Assembly: GCA_023408075.1 (NCBI GenBank)
Contig: JAEYKW010000025.1
Location: 62,001 to 126,000 of the forward strand
Direction of reading: 5' to 3'
DNA from: Bacillota bacterium
GTDB taxonomy: Bacteria > Bacillota > Clostridia > Christensenellales > SZUA-584
DNA: 64,000 nucleotides
The notes under the pieces were generated by a model. The model saw only the letters and a program-made list of their open reading frames with translations. It did not search any database and had not been told where the DNA came from. This document shows, one piece after another, positions 53,913 through 63,177 of this stretch; position 1 is the stretch's first letter; each line of letters begins with the position of its first letter. The translations under genes were made by a program, and so were the position numbers.

Positions 53913-54154
53913 CGCATAAGTAATTTTTTCGTTTTTGCGATTTCGAGCTTGTCTATCTACGCCGAGGAGCGGATACGATGAAAGTACTTCGCGGAAGAAT
54001 TCTTATCCACCGCACAGCCTGTCGCTTACGCTTCATAAGAGTGATAAGAATCTGTTTTGGCACCCCTCCAGCTGCATTCGGTGATAGCTTACCGTTTTTC
54101 TGTTGCCGACTGCATCAGTACGCATAGCGCACGTGCTGGTATATCCAGTGCCCG

Positions 54155-55681
54155 TTATGGCTGCAGCGTGCCCGAATAGCTTTCATCCATCCCGATATTG
54201 GCCGTGGTATGAATATCAATCGAATCATCATGAAAATTCGCGGTGTATGTTTTGACGTACCCGTCTTCAAGGCTCCATACTTCAATATCCAGCGTATCCT
54301 CATCAAACCAGCCGCCCGTCAGCGCCAGATGGTTGTGATCCGGCAGACTCCCGTTGCTGCCCACATCCATGATATTAAAAACACCGCCCATACTGACTGT
54401 GTATAATTGATCGGCCAAGCTCATCGTGAATTCATCGCTGCCCTCTTCGAATTGAAAGATCACGGTGCCCCCATTATCCAGCCCGTATGTTTTGCCGGAG
54501 ATGCTCAGCGCAATTTCCGGCAGCGTCACCGCTGCGGGCGCGGGCGCATTCTGTACGGCATCAACAGCGTTTTTCAGTTCAGACGCGGCAGCTTCATTGC
54601 TTTGCAGCGGGGTATCCGATTTGATTGAGGGGATGACATACTCTTCCATGAGCTCGCCCGGATAAAACAGCTTGCTGTTGTCAAATATACCGCCCGTGAA
54701 AACGACCACGAGATTTTTCTCGGGAACGACGAAAATGTAATTCCCACCGAAGCCAAGCGCCGCATAGCCGCCGAACCGCGTGGTCCACCACATCGACCCG
54801 TACCCCGGAAAAATGGGGTTCCAGCCCGCAGTGACCTGCTGCTTTGTGGAAGCTTCCACCCACTTCTCGGGTATCAGCTGCTCTCCGTTCCAGTTGCCCT
54901 TGTTCAAATAAAGGTATCCAAACTTCGCGGCGTCGTCAGGGTGCATAAATATGCCCGAATACCCGATGCTCACGCCATCCGGGCTGCTGTTCCAAACCAT
55001 ATCCTTGATTCCCAAGGCCTTCATCTTATCGGCAAACAGCTCCGCCGCGCTTTTTCCTTCGGCCCTCTGTATAACAGCCGACATGACCTGCGCAGCGCCG
55101 TTGCAATAATTAAAGCTGCCGCCCGGTTCCTCCCTCATCGGCAGATCCAGCGTGAACTTCGTCCAATCCTCGCTTTGCAGCATCTCGTTTGTGGAGACAT
55201 TGCCGTCGAACTGCCAGTCAAGGCCGGTCGTCATGTTCATGAGGTTGCTGATTTTGAGGGCCTTCTTGCGCTCATCGACATTGTCAATACCGGTGAAATA
55301 ATCGAGCACGCTGTCGTCCGCGCTGTGAATGCTGCCGTCGCTGACCGCTATGCCTGCCAGCGCAGATACAAAGCCCTTCGTGCATGAATTGATTGCGTGC
55401 GGTATGCCCTTTTGGTACGGATAAAAGTATGCCTCGCTGATGAGATACCCGTTGCGGATAATTGTCACACTGTTGACGTCATTCCCGCTCTGACTGATCG
55501 CATCGATCATATCGGCAAGCGCAGCTGAGTCCATACCCTGCTCCTCCGGCGACAACGTTTGCCATCCCGCATCCGGCCAAGCTTTATTCATAGCCGTTTG
55601 AGCCTGCTCACCGCAGCCCGGAACCCCCAGGGTGCAGAACAACGCCGCAGCCAACAAGCCGACCGTTATCATCTTCTTCAT
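54155..55681 (-). CDS. Beta-lactamase-fold serine hydrolase lipoprotein
   Basis: 508 residues: lipoprotein signal with lipobox GVPGC (C23), then a class C beta-lactamase/esterase domain (about 40-375) with catalytic SxxK (SCTK, 99-102) and the YxN motif (YCN). A C-terminal beta-rich domain (about 400-505) resembles the extra domain of CubicO-type hydrolases. Likely a surface esterase or D-amino acid peptidase rather than an antibiotic-resistance enzyme. Single gene. Confidence 0.87.
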   Translation of the reverse strand: MKKMITVGLLAAALFCTLGVPGCGEQAQTAMNKAWPDAGWQTLSPEEQGMDSAALADMIDAISQSGNDVNSVTIIRNGYLISEAYFYPYQKGIPHAINSCTKGFVSALAGIAVSDGSIHSADDSVLDYFTGIDNVDERKKALKISNLMNMTTGLDWQFDGNVSTNEMLQSEDWTKFTLDLPMREEPGGSFNYCNGAAQVMSAVIQRAEGKSAAELFADKMKALGIKDMVWNSSPDGVSIGYSGIFMHPDDAAKFGYLYLNKGNWNGEQLIPEKWVEASTKQQVTAGWNPIFPGYGSMWWTTRFGGYAALGFGGNYIFVVPEKNLVVVFTGGIFDNSKLFYPGELMEEYVIPSIKSDTPLQSNEAAASELKNAVDAVQNAPAPAAVTLPEIALSISGKTYGLDNGGTVIFQFEEGSDEFTMSLADQLYTVSMGGVFNIMDVGSNGSLPDHNHLALTGGWFDEDTLDIEVWSLEDGYVKTYTANFHDDSIDIHTTANIGMDESYSGTLQP

Positions 55682-55925
55682 AAGATCACCATTGATACTT
55701 TCTATTTAATTATTAAACGAAGATAAACCATGATGTGAAATGTAATGTGGATGTATACTACCATATAGAGGGTAATTCTTCAATGAATAGGCGACCCTTT
55801 TTTGTGCAGTAAATTGACTTTTTTATCTTTGCGATATTGCTATAGCTTTTCATCGGCTTCGCTAATAGCTTTTTGCTAAAGATATTTTATCCCATCAGCA
55901 GAGCTGGCGGTTGACGACGACTAAA
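55682..55925. other. Intergenic region, nothing recognised
   Basis: Non-coding stretch between the hydrolase start and the mrp terminator. AT-rich, presumably with the hydrolase promoter; no clear boxes. Confidence 0.4.
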
Positions 55926-55965
55926 GCAAAATAAAAACCCCGAAACGCAAACGTTCGAGGGTTTT
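55926..55965 (-). terminator. Terminator of the mrp gene
   Basis: Stem AAAACCC-CGAA / TTCG-GGGTTTT with one bulged base (55934-55965), followed on the minus strand by TTTTTATTTTGC. Confidence 0.8.
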
Positions 55966-56015
55966 GGAGATTATCAAACTATATATTCAGTGCAGTGCTC
56001 AAGCGCTTTATATCA

Positions 56016-56840
56016 TTATTCAACCGCAACCGATTCTATCACCTGCGTGGTGATTTCCGCAATCGTTTGGTTGGTCTGATCATCCTGCTCCTGCATCCCA
56101 GTTTCCTTAATATCCGCAATGGCGGGTAGCATCGGCAGCTCACCGAGCAGGCACACATCGAGCTCCTTTTCAAACTCGCCGCGCTTTCCCGAGAACAGCT
56201 CGATCTTCTTTCCGCAGTCGGGGCAGGTTAAGTAGCTCATGTTCTCCACCACGCCGACGAGCGGTATGTTCATCGTTCTGACCATATTGACGGCTTTCGC
56301 CACGATCATCGACACCATGTCCTGCGGCACACTGACAATCACCATGCCGCTGATCGGTATCGACTGCATCACGGTGAGCGCCACATCGCCGGTGCCCGGC
56401 GGCAAATCGATAATCAGGTAATCGAGCTCGCCCCAGCACACTTCCTCCCAGAACTGCTTCACAGTGCCCGCGATGATCGGCCCGCGCCAGATGACCGGCT
56501 GCCGCTCGTCGCTGAGCAGCAGATTGAGAGACATCACGGCTATGCCGTCCGCCTGCGCCGGAATAATGCCCATCTCGTTCTGATCAACCCTGCCGTCCTT
56601 GATGCCCAGCAGACGCGGAATGCTGGGGCCCGTGATATCGGCATCCATAATGCCCACTTTATACCCGCGCTTTTTGAGCTCTTTGGCGATTAATACCGAA
56701 ATTGTGGACTTGCCCACACCGCCTTTGCCGCTCATTACACCGATGACGCGCTTGACGTCGCTGTACGGGTTGTTCTTGATTCCGCAGGATTCCTGTGAAT
56801 TGCATTGGCCCTTCGACGGGCAGTTGCTGCAGTCAGCCAT
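56016..56840 (-). CDS. Mrp/NBP35-type P-loop ATPase (Fe-S carrier)
   Basis: 274 residues: an N-terminal cysteine cluster CSNCPSKGQC..C (residues 4-19), deviant Walker A GKGGVGKST (about 38-46), DADITGPS, a Walker B-like DLPPGTGD and the C-terminal CPDC bridging pair. N-terminal Cys clusters are typical of NBP35-like and many Clostridial Mrp proteins. It probably assembles or delivers [4Fe-4S] clusters. ATG 56840 follows AAGGAGAGG; an upstream in-frame ATG lacks this. Confidence 0.92.
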   Translation of the reverse strand: MADCSNCPSKGQCNSQESCGIKNNPYSDVKRVIGVMSGKGGVGKSTISVLIAKELKKRGYKVGIMDADITGPSIPRLLGIKDGRVDQNEMGIIPAQADGIAVMSLNLLLSDERQPVIWRGPIIAGTVKQFWEEVCWGELDYLIIDLPPGTGDVALTVMQSIPISGMVIVSVPQDMVSMIVAKAVNMVRTMNIPLVGVVENMSYLTCPDCGKKIELFSGKRGEFEKELDVCLLGELPMLPAIADIKETGMQEQDDQTNQTIAEITTQVIESVAVE

Positions 56841-56989
56841 AAAAATTGCCTCTCCTTCATTACTGTCACATGCCATTTTTTAATATTATGCTTCCGCTTC
56901 CCGTTTTGTCAATTCTCTGCGGAAAAATATGCCCATTATATATATTGGCGGCATGTCAGCCATAATGGCCGAAGCTTGTCAATGCACGA

Positions 56990-59013
56990 TCAAATACAGT
57001 TCATCAGCTCGTCCGCAAAAAACACGGGCTGCCTGCACGCGAAATTTTCGCAGACGTACGCCGCAAAGGGTGCGTCTGTTTTGTACTGCGCATAATGCGG
57101 CAGCATCTGATCCATCTGTTCGTGATACCAGATGACCGTTGTGAACGGATCGTACTGCGCGGTCAGCGCCGCGTAAACGCGCGCCGCATCGGCATTGTCA
57201 CTTGCCGCAGCTATCACGATCTGGCGGTGCGGCGTGGTATGCACCCGCAGCGCATAAAGAAAATACGCGTGAGACGGCGGCGATGCCGCCGCTATCCGCA
57301 CCATGTCATCCATGGCGCTGTCCGCCGCGTCCTGCCACTCCGGCTCTCCCGTGATATGCGCGAGGCTCACCAGCGCCAGCACCGCCGCAGAACTGCCGGA
57401 TGGCGTCGCGCCGTCGTAATCGTCGCGCGGGCGCATAAACAGCTCTTCCGCATCAGGCGGCGTCATTGAAAAGCCGGCGTCATCGCGGAACAGCGCGAGC
57501 ATCTGCGACGCGAGCGTTTTTGCTTTCTCGATATACTCAAGCTTTCGCGAGGCTTTGAAAAGCGCAATCAGCGCGTTGGCTATGTTCGCGTAATCGGCGA
57601 GGAACGCAGGGCCGCCGGGCCCGTTCATGAAAGTCCCGCAGATGAACCCCGAAGCGTCCGTCATGCGGGCCAACACGAAATCCGCGGCTCTTTGCGCGCT
57701 TTCAATATAGTCCGCGCGCCCCAGCAGTAGACCGGCTTCGGCCATGCCCTGCACCGCAAGGCCGTTCCATGCCGCCGAGATTTTCGTGTCCTTAAACGGG
57801 TGGATGCGCTTTTCGCGCAGCTCAAAGAGCTTATTCAGCACAGCCTCATCCGCTTCGTCGGCGTATTCCTTCACGCCGATCCGGCTTAATATCGTGCTGC
57901 CCTCGAAATTGCCTTCGGGCGTTACGCCGTAATGCGCTTCCAGCAGCGCCAGTTCGTCCGTTGTCAGCACATTTTGCAGCTCGGCATAGCTCCAGACGTA
58001 GAACTTGCCTTCCTCGCCTTCCGAATCGGCATCCTCCGCCGAGGCATAACCGCCGTGTGCCATCTGCATATCGCGCATCAGGTAAGTGGCTGTTTTTTGA
58101 GCCGCGTAAGCATAGGCCTGCTCCCCCGTGACGGCGTACCCTTGGGCGTACGCCTGCAGCAACAGCGCGTTGTCGTACAGCATCTTTTCAAAATGCGGCA
58201 CAAGCCATTTTTCATCCGTCGAATAGCGCGCGAAGCCGCCGCCCGCATGATCGAACAGGCCGCCGCGGGCCATATGCGTCAGCGTGTATGCGGCTATATC
58301 GAGCAGCATATTGCGCCTGTTTGTTTTCCATTCGACGAGCAGAAAAAGCAGATAATGCGGCATCGGGAATTTCGGCGCGCGCGAGAATCCGCCGAAGCGG
58401 TTCTCGAACATCTGCTGCAGCGCGGCGACGCCGTCTTTGAGCACCATGCCGGTTTCCGCCGTTTCCGCGCGCTCGTCCGTCTCATTGAAATGCGCGGCAA
58501 TTTCCTCACCGTGCGCGGCGAGCGTCTCGCGCTCCTGCTGCCAGAGCTCTGCGATGCGCGTGAGCAGTTCGACAAGGCCGGTGCGCCCGTATTTGGAATG
58601 CAGCGGCAGATAGGTGCCCGCATAGAACGGCTTTTTATCCGGCGTCATGACAATGGTGAGCGGCCAGCCGCCGCTGCCCGTCATGGCCTGACAGACGTTC
58701 ATATACACCGTGTCGATATCGGGGCGCTCCTCGCGGTCTACCTTCACCGGCACAAAATGCGCGTTTAAGAGCGCTGCGGCTTCGTCATTCTCGAAGCTCT
58801 CATGCGCCATCACGTGGCACCAATGGCAGGTCGGCTAAATATGCATAGCTACGAATACCCAATAGAAAGGAAAATCGACTTATCTTCGGCTTTTGCTTTT
58901 GCAAAGGCTTCATCACACCACGGCCACCAATCCACCGGATTGTTGGCGTGTTGGAGCAGATAGGGCGATTTTTCATTTACCAATCTATTGGGTACTTTCG
59001 TTGAGCTTGTCAT
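56990..59013 (-). pseudogene. Disrupted thioredoxin-domain (YyaL/DUF255) gene
   Basis: The N-terminal part starts at ATG 59013 ([29 protein letters not shown]) and the rest resumes in another frame with TCHWCHVMAHESF and continues for 607 codons to 56990 with the family's six-hairpin glycosidase-like domain. Exactly between IGYS and TCHWCH lie 20 extra bases (58832-58851) that shift the frame and bring stop codons. Removing them restores a continuous family-like protein of about 670 residues. YyaL proteins contain a thioredoxin-like CxxC; the downstream piece alone starts after it, so function is probably lost. Confidence 0.88.
58832..58851. other. 20-bp insertion in the yyaL-like gene
   Basis: An imperfect palindrome centred on ATGCAT with GCTA / TAGC arms. 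It splits the gene between the codons for Ser and Thr of the sequence IGYS-TCHWC. It may be a transposon or recombination footprint. Confidence 0.7.
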
Positions 59014-59054
59014 ATGGCATCACCACCCTTCTAAAAGAGACTTTCAATCCAATT

Positions 59055-60587
59055 CTATAAGAAGTTAATTTTGATTTCAATATTTTCTCCCGCTCTAAGC
59101 CATATTATGCTTTCAATAATAGTCTTATAGAGAGTGTTCCGCTCCGAATTGCTTGTGCATGAAGGAAAAGAATCGAAAAAGGCATCAAGTCTCTCTAATC
59201 GTTCATCGTCTGAAATTTCTTGTTTTTCAGCATCCCTCTTTTTCAATTCATATATTTTCTTATTTAAAATATAGATTTCTTCTTCACGTCTCTTTTTTCT
59301 TTCATGCCATTCTTCACGACTGTAATCACCCATTTCATAGGCATCATTAAGCCGCCCTAATGCTCTTTTTGTTTTGTTAAGCATCATTTCTGATTCGAGA
59401 ATTTCTTCTTTCTGCAGATTTTCAGTAGAAACATCTTTGGGAATGGTGGTTGCGGATAATATTTGTTCTCTATAAAGGCCGATTTCTTTTAATACCATTT
59501 CTTCAATGACGCTCAATCTGATTCCAGAGTTATTGCATCTTTTTCCGTGCTTATTAATATACCAGCACGATTTAACTGATATAATGCCGTCACTACGTTT
59601 TTGAAAAGTTTGAGCATGACCGCAAATTGCACATTTGATTAGTCCAGTGAAAGCATGGATTTGCTTTCGACTTTTATGAGGTATGAGAGTTCTTGAATTA
59701 ATCATCTTAATGATTACATCATGTTCTTCTTGCGTTTTAACTGCTTCATGGCAATTTTCCACGATAGTCCACTCACTGCGTGGTAATACTTTATAGACTT
59801 TTGCATTTGGGCGTTTATTCTTATGGGCATCTCCTTGCGTCTTATTACTAATTATCTTGCCTAAATGAGTTTCGTCAACAAGGAGCCTTTGGACGGTCAC
59901 CCCACTCCAATGATTACCTTTATTGGTCAGAATCCCTTTGTTGTTAAGGTGAATGGCAATATTGTTAGGAACCATTCCAGATAAAGCAAGTCTTATAATT
60001 TCTCGATAAATGGGTAATTTTTCATCATCTACTACAATTCCTTTTTCATTGTATTTATCCATATATCTTTGATAAACATATGGAAAAGGAGGCTTCCCAT
60101 TTGTCCACTGTCCTTGTTTTGCTCCAATTCTTTTTCCTTGCCGCAAACGCTTTGTAATCATCTTATATTCGCGCCGTGCCATGAAACCTTTAAACTCAAC
60201 CATTTCATCATCAATGTCATCGTTAAGGTCGTAGATTTTATCGGGCGTCACTATCAAGGTTTCAGATTTCCTGAATGTTTTTGCAATCCTATCCTGATCC
60301 CCCATATCACCGCGGCTAAGTCTATCATAATCAATAACACATACCGCATCGTATGTGTCATCTTCGATCTCTTTCAATAGTTTAGACATTTTAGGACGCA
60401 ATTCCAAACTATCAGAAGTTCCTATTTCCAGAAATTCAACATATTTATATCCACGCTTTTGGCACAACTCGCTAAGAACCATTCTGTGCTTCTCTAAATC
60501 TTCCAAACTCTCAGCACGCGATTTTCTAAGGTAATTAGCCACATATCTTATATCATATTTCTGGCATTCTGAACTTATCAAAGGCAT
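59055..60587 (-). CDS. Large serine recombinase
   Basis: 510 residues: resolvase domain with catalytic serine in NYLRKSRAES (S23), DYDRLSRGDMGDQ, a recombinase domain with a helix-turn-helix (GILTNKGNHWSGVTVQRLL), a zinc ribbon (CAICG..C..C, about 335-375), and a C-terminal coiled coil (about 400-480). This is the phage-integrase/conjugative-element type. ATG 60587 follows GAGGTGA; an earlier ATG at 60623 lacks a site. Clearly more AT-rich than neighbours, so it was transferred. It lies 41 bases upstream of the broken yyaL gene; no attachment site core is recognisable to me. Confidence 0.92.
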   Translation of the reverse strand: MPLISSECQKYDIRYVANYLRKSRAESLEDLEKHRMVLSELCQKRGYKYVEFLEIGTSDSLELRPKMSKLLKEIEDDTYDAVCVIDYDRLSRGDMGDQDRIAKTFRKSETLIVTPDKIYDLNDDIDDEMVEFKGFMARREYKMITKRLRQGKRIGAKQGQWTNGKPPFPYVYQRYMDKYNEKGIVVDDEKLPIYREIIRLALSGMVPNNIAIHLNNKGILTNKGNHWSGVTVQRLLVDETHLGKIISNKTQGDAHKNKRPNAKVYKVLPRSEWTIVENCHEAVKTQEEHDVIIKMINSRTLIPHKSRKQIHAFTGLIKCAICGHAQTFQKRSDGIISVKSCWYINKHGKRCNNSGIRLSVIEEMVLKEIGLYREQILSATTIPKDVSTENLQKEEILESEMMLNKTKRALGRLNDAYEMGDYSREEWHERKKRREEEIYILNKKIYELKKRDAEKQEISDDERLERLDAFFDSFPSCTSNSERNTLYKTIIESIIWLRAGENIEIKINFL

Positions 60588-60741
60588 GTTTTGGGTCACC
60601 TCGCTTCGCCTCTGAACATTCATTATTAAGGCTTAATTTGTTTTGCAGAACTTCAGCCAATTTTTCACGAAAATCATACAATGCCTTTGGGGATGGCACA
60701 TTTGTAATGACCCTAATGTTTAGCTTATTATCGGTACTCAT
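60553..60741 (-). CDS. Micro-protein upstream of the recombinase
   Basis: 62 residues with an N-terminal beta-strand-like part and a helix (SPKALYDFREKLAEVLQNKL). ATG 60741 is preceded by GGAGGAGG. Its end overlaps the recombinase start by 35 bases in another frame. Short proteins of this type occur next to large serine recombinases of integrative elements; no function is known to me. It may be translationally coupled to the recombinase. Confidence 0.65.
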   Translation of the reverse strand: MSTDNKLNIRVITNVPSPKALYDFREKLAEVLQNKLSLNNECSEAKRGDPKHAFDKFRMPEI

Positions 60742-60850
60742 ATTAAGCCTCCTCCATTATAAAAAATCCTTTACACAACCAGCAAAGGTGCAAATTTAAG
60801 TTAATGCAGTTTGTTATACTTATTAGCTCTTTGGCTAAATCAAGGTTTTG

Positions 60851-61219
60851 TTACTTGTTCTTTGGAAACGTCTCGCTTCTTAAACCCACGCTCAAGGTCA
60901 GTGCCACGTCAACCGCCTCCATCATTTCTGCGCCAACACTGCCGATGTATTCTGTGAGCCGGCTCTTATCTATCGTCCTGATTTGCTCCAACAGCGCGAT
61001 GGAATTGTGTCCAAGGATCTGTAAGCCCGCAAGGGGTATGTGTGTCGGTAGACAAGGTTTGTCCCTGCTGGTGATTGCCGCAACAATCACGGTAGGACTG
61101 TGCTTGTTGCCGATGTCGTTTTGAATAACGAGAACCGGGCGAACGCCGCCCTGTTCGCTGCCCACAACGGGGCTTAAATCGGCGCGGTAAATATCGCCGC
61201 GCAAAATAGGTCTTGTCAT
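60851..61219 (-). CDS. mazF: MazF/PemK-type endoribonuclease toxin (orphan)
   Basis: 122 residues of the MazF fold: RGDIYRADLSPVVGSEQGGVRPVLVIQND, with the conserved substrate-loop SPVVGSEQGG and the catalytic Arg and Thr (AAITS). Ribonucleases of this family cut mRNA and are held by a MazE-like antitoxin encoded upstream. Here no antitoxin precedes it; ATG 61219 follows GGGAGG. An antitoxin may be elsewhere, or the gene serves a housekeeping EndoA-like role. Confidence 0.9.
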   Translation of the reverse strand: MTRPILRGDIYRADLSPVVGSEQGGVRPVLVIQNDIGNKHSPTVIVAAITSRDKPCLPTHIPLAGLQILGHNSIALLEQIRTIDKSRLTEYIGSVGAEMMEAVDVALTLSVGLRSETFPKNK

Positions 61220-61339
61220 TGGCTCGGCCTCCCTGTGAATATTCACATCATCTCTGGATATGTAAAGGCAGGCCACAGAGCTTTTAAGATTGCGAGGACA
61301 TAAGGAAATACCCCCCCCTAAAAAATCCGCTCTAGGCCT

Positions 61340-61520
61340 GGCCTATATATTCAAACGCTCCAATTTGTCCTCGACACCCCGGAGCATCATGGGATTTCAT
61401 CAGGCGGCTAGCTGCGTACTAGCTCCACGGGAATCTCACCCCAACTGTGGTTCTCACAGAGCCGCCCTCATTGCGTGATCCCGCGTATGCGGGGCTGTGA
61501 CTGGACGGGAGTATCATTAA
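61340..61520. other. Run of hairpins, candidate structured RNA or recombination site
   Basis: Within about 120 bases lie GGCTAGCT / AGCT..CTAGC (61411-61432), CTGTG / CACAG (61446-61460) and CCCGC / GCGGG (61480-61493), plus GGGAAT..CACCC pairing. No gene covers 61220-61816. Direction and identity unknown. Confidence 0.35.
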
Positions 61521-61758
61521 CCCCATTGCCTGATTATGGCCGTACCGGGAGCAATCCGGTATTTATAGCTGGAGGATTTCGCTCGCTTTGGAACAAGGGC
61601 AAGCATAGACTGAAATAAATAAAGTGAAATCTGTTTGCTTCCTGTTCTGCAGGTCATGGCGCACCGCTAATGTGGCTGCCGTTCATCACGGCGGCAATGG
61701 GAACGTACCTGATGAAATGGATATTCAATTTTCAAGGAACATCCTGCCGCCGCAAAAC

Positions 61759-61798
61759 GGAAACAGGCAAAGGGACCTGAATCCCTTCACCTGTTTCC
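61759..61798 (-). terminator. Long hairpin after the sigma-like gene
   Basis: Nine-base stem GGAAACAGG / CCTGTTTCC with inner AGGGA / TCCCT pairs. On the minus strand it is followed only by CGTTTTG, so termination may be weak. Confidence 0.5.
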
Positions 61799-61816
61799 TC
61801 ACTTAGAAGTTGTTTT

Positions 61817-62296
61817 TCAACCCTGCTGATCAAAAAACTTTTTAATTGTTTTTTCTGCCGCTTTTACGGATTTCGCCACAGCCTGAAACGTGCATCCTTC
61901 CGTCATTGCAATCTGCTCATAGGTCAATTCGTCAAAATAGTAAAGCATTAGCCTTCGGCGCTTTGTTTCAGACAGTCTGCTTATTGCTCTATGTAGCAGT
62001 TCATTTTCAATAGTGACAAGGACCGATTCCTCTGTCGATTCTTGTATCGAGAAAGTCCTGCGGTGCAAAGTGGCTTCAGTTAGTTCCGATTGCTCTATAT
62101 GCCTGTCTACTTCGTTGAGATAGGATAAGTCCCGAAGCTCAAAAGCATTGAATAGGTCATAGAGCGCCTTTGAGATTTCAAGCTCATGCGGTACGCTCTG
62201 GCCGTCCTGAAACGAGAGAAAATAGCGTCCGCTCTGATCCTTTATTGTATAGGGATTATACTTGTCCTTTCTACGTTTGGGATGATACACATCCAT
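61817..62296 (-). CDS. Sigma-70-like factor of an accessory element
   Basis: 159 residues. The last 60 form a sigma region 4 helix-turn-helix (RLSETKRRRLMLYYFDELTYEQIA, then FQAVAKSVKAAEKTIKKFF). The first 90 residues are charged and do not show region 2. Proteins of this layout are common in integrative elements of Firmicutes, where they control element genes. The ribosome binding site GGAGG lies inside a 16-base inverted repeat, see 62305-62348. Confidence 0.85.
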   Translation of the reverse strand: MDVYHPKRRKDKYNPYTIKDQSGRYFLSFQDGQSVPHELEISKALYDLFNAFELRDLSYLNEVDRHIEQSELTEATLHRRTFSIQESTEESVLVTIENELLHRAISRLSETKRRRLMLYYFDELTYEQIAMTEGCTFQAVAKSVKAAEKTIKKFFDQQG

Positions 62297-62304
62297 TTTT
62301 TATA

Positions 62305-62348
62305 CCTCCGATCAATCTGAAATCTGAAAAAGTCAGATTGACCGGAGG
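62305..62348 (-). promoter_or_regulatory. Hairpin masking the sigma-like gene's ribosome binding site
   Basis: Arms of 16 bases (62305-62320 and 62333-62348, one mismatch) with a 12-base loop; the arm nearer the start codon contains the GGAGG used by the sigma-like gene, whose ATG is eight bases away. The mRNA would hide the site when folded. Confidence 0.7.
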
Positions 62349-62449
62349 ACCACGACAGCCTCTGCTGCCTATGGTTGTTGGGAAAAACGACGATATGAAA
62401 AAACTTAAAAAAACACCCGCGTACAAAAATCCGCGAAAGGTATCAAATG

Positions 62450-62479
62450 AAAAATGAGCGCAAAACACGCTCATTTTTC
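62450..62479. terminator. Bidirectional terminator-like hairpin
   Basis: Stem ATGAGCG / CGCTCAT (62454-62474) flanked by A-run and T-run. It lies upstream of the sigma-like gene. Confidence 0.65.
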
Positions 62480-62691
62480 TCATGATTTTATTGTAATGAC
62501 GGTGGAATAAAACGTTAGCTAAGCTAGCATTTGCGCTTGTATATACCAAACGATACAAAATATTGCTTAAAGAAAGAGTTATCGGTTTCCTTTAGATAAG
62601 GGCTTGACTTGTGGGAAATTGACCGAGCTTTCATATTACACCTCTCGCTACCATGTCCTTAGAAAATGAAAAAAAGAAACCATTTCTATAA

Positions 62692-62869
62692 GTTCCAGGG
62701 CTTGTTCGCGAGCTGGGCGGGCCACAATTTTTTATCCTAAAATATAACGTTAAATTCCAAGGTAGAGCAACTCATAAAACGCTATATCTCTGCGATGAAC
62801 GCGGGTTAAAAATCGCATCTGCAACGGTACAAGCATTACTGGATAATAAGGATAATAATATTAGCTGAT
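62692..62869 (+). pseudogene. Open-frame fragment without start
   Basis: 58 codons open before a TGA, protein-like in composition (GGPQFFILKY, HKTLYLCDERGLKIAS), but with no ATG, GTG or TTG start. A stop codon (62689-62691) separates it from a short ATG frame at 62653. Possibly a decayed element gene; no family recognised. Confidence 0.3.
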
Positions 62870-62900
62870 TGCTTTACCGTACTTTAAATCCCAATAAGAA

Positions 62901-62936
62901 AATAAAACCCGCCACACGAAAAGGGCAGGTTTTGTT
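62901..62936. terminator. Bidirectional terminator-like hairpin
   Basis: Stem AAAACC-GCC / GGC-GGTTTT (62904-62933) with T-rich flank on the plus strand. The following 240 bases to the epimerase-like gene hold nothing recognisable. Confidence 0.5.
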
Positions 62937-63177
62937 CATGAATTTTTGCAGCCAGGCTATCATCATGTAAATTACACCTTAGACCCTATAGCTTTGCGTC
63001 CCTGTCTTTTGACAGGTTTGCCCTAATATTTAAGTAATGAAGATGCATGCGTTAAGGGTAAACTTATAGCACCCATCGTTTTATTATGGTATCAACTAAT
63101 CTCTTTAAACCATCTCCTTAGTCTGTCATAGCCATGGCGTAATGTTTATTGAGTATAAATGCAAATCTCCCCTGGAG

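Noticed and set aside
62271..62558. 95-codon minus-strand frame upstream of the sigma-like gene
   Set aside because: Passes through a terminator-like hairpin and the ribosome-site hairpin; composition not protein-like.
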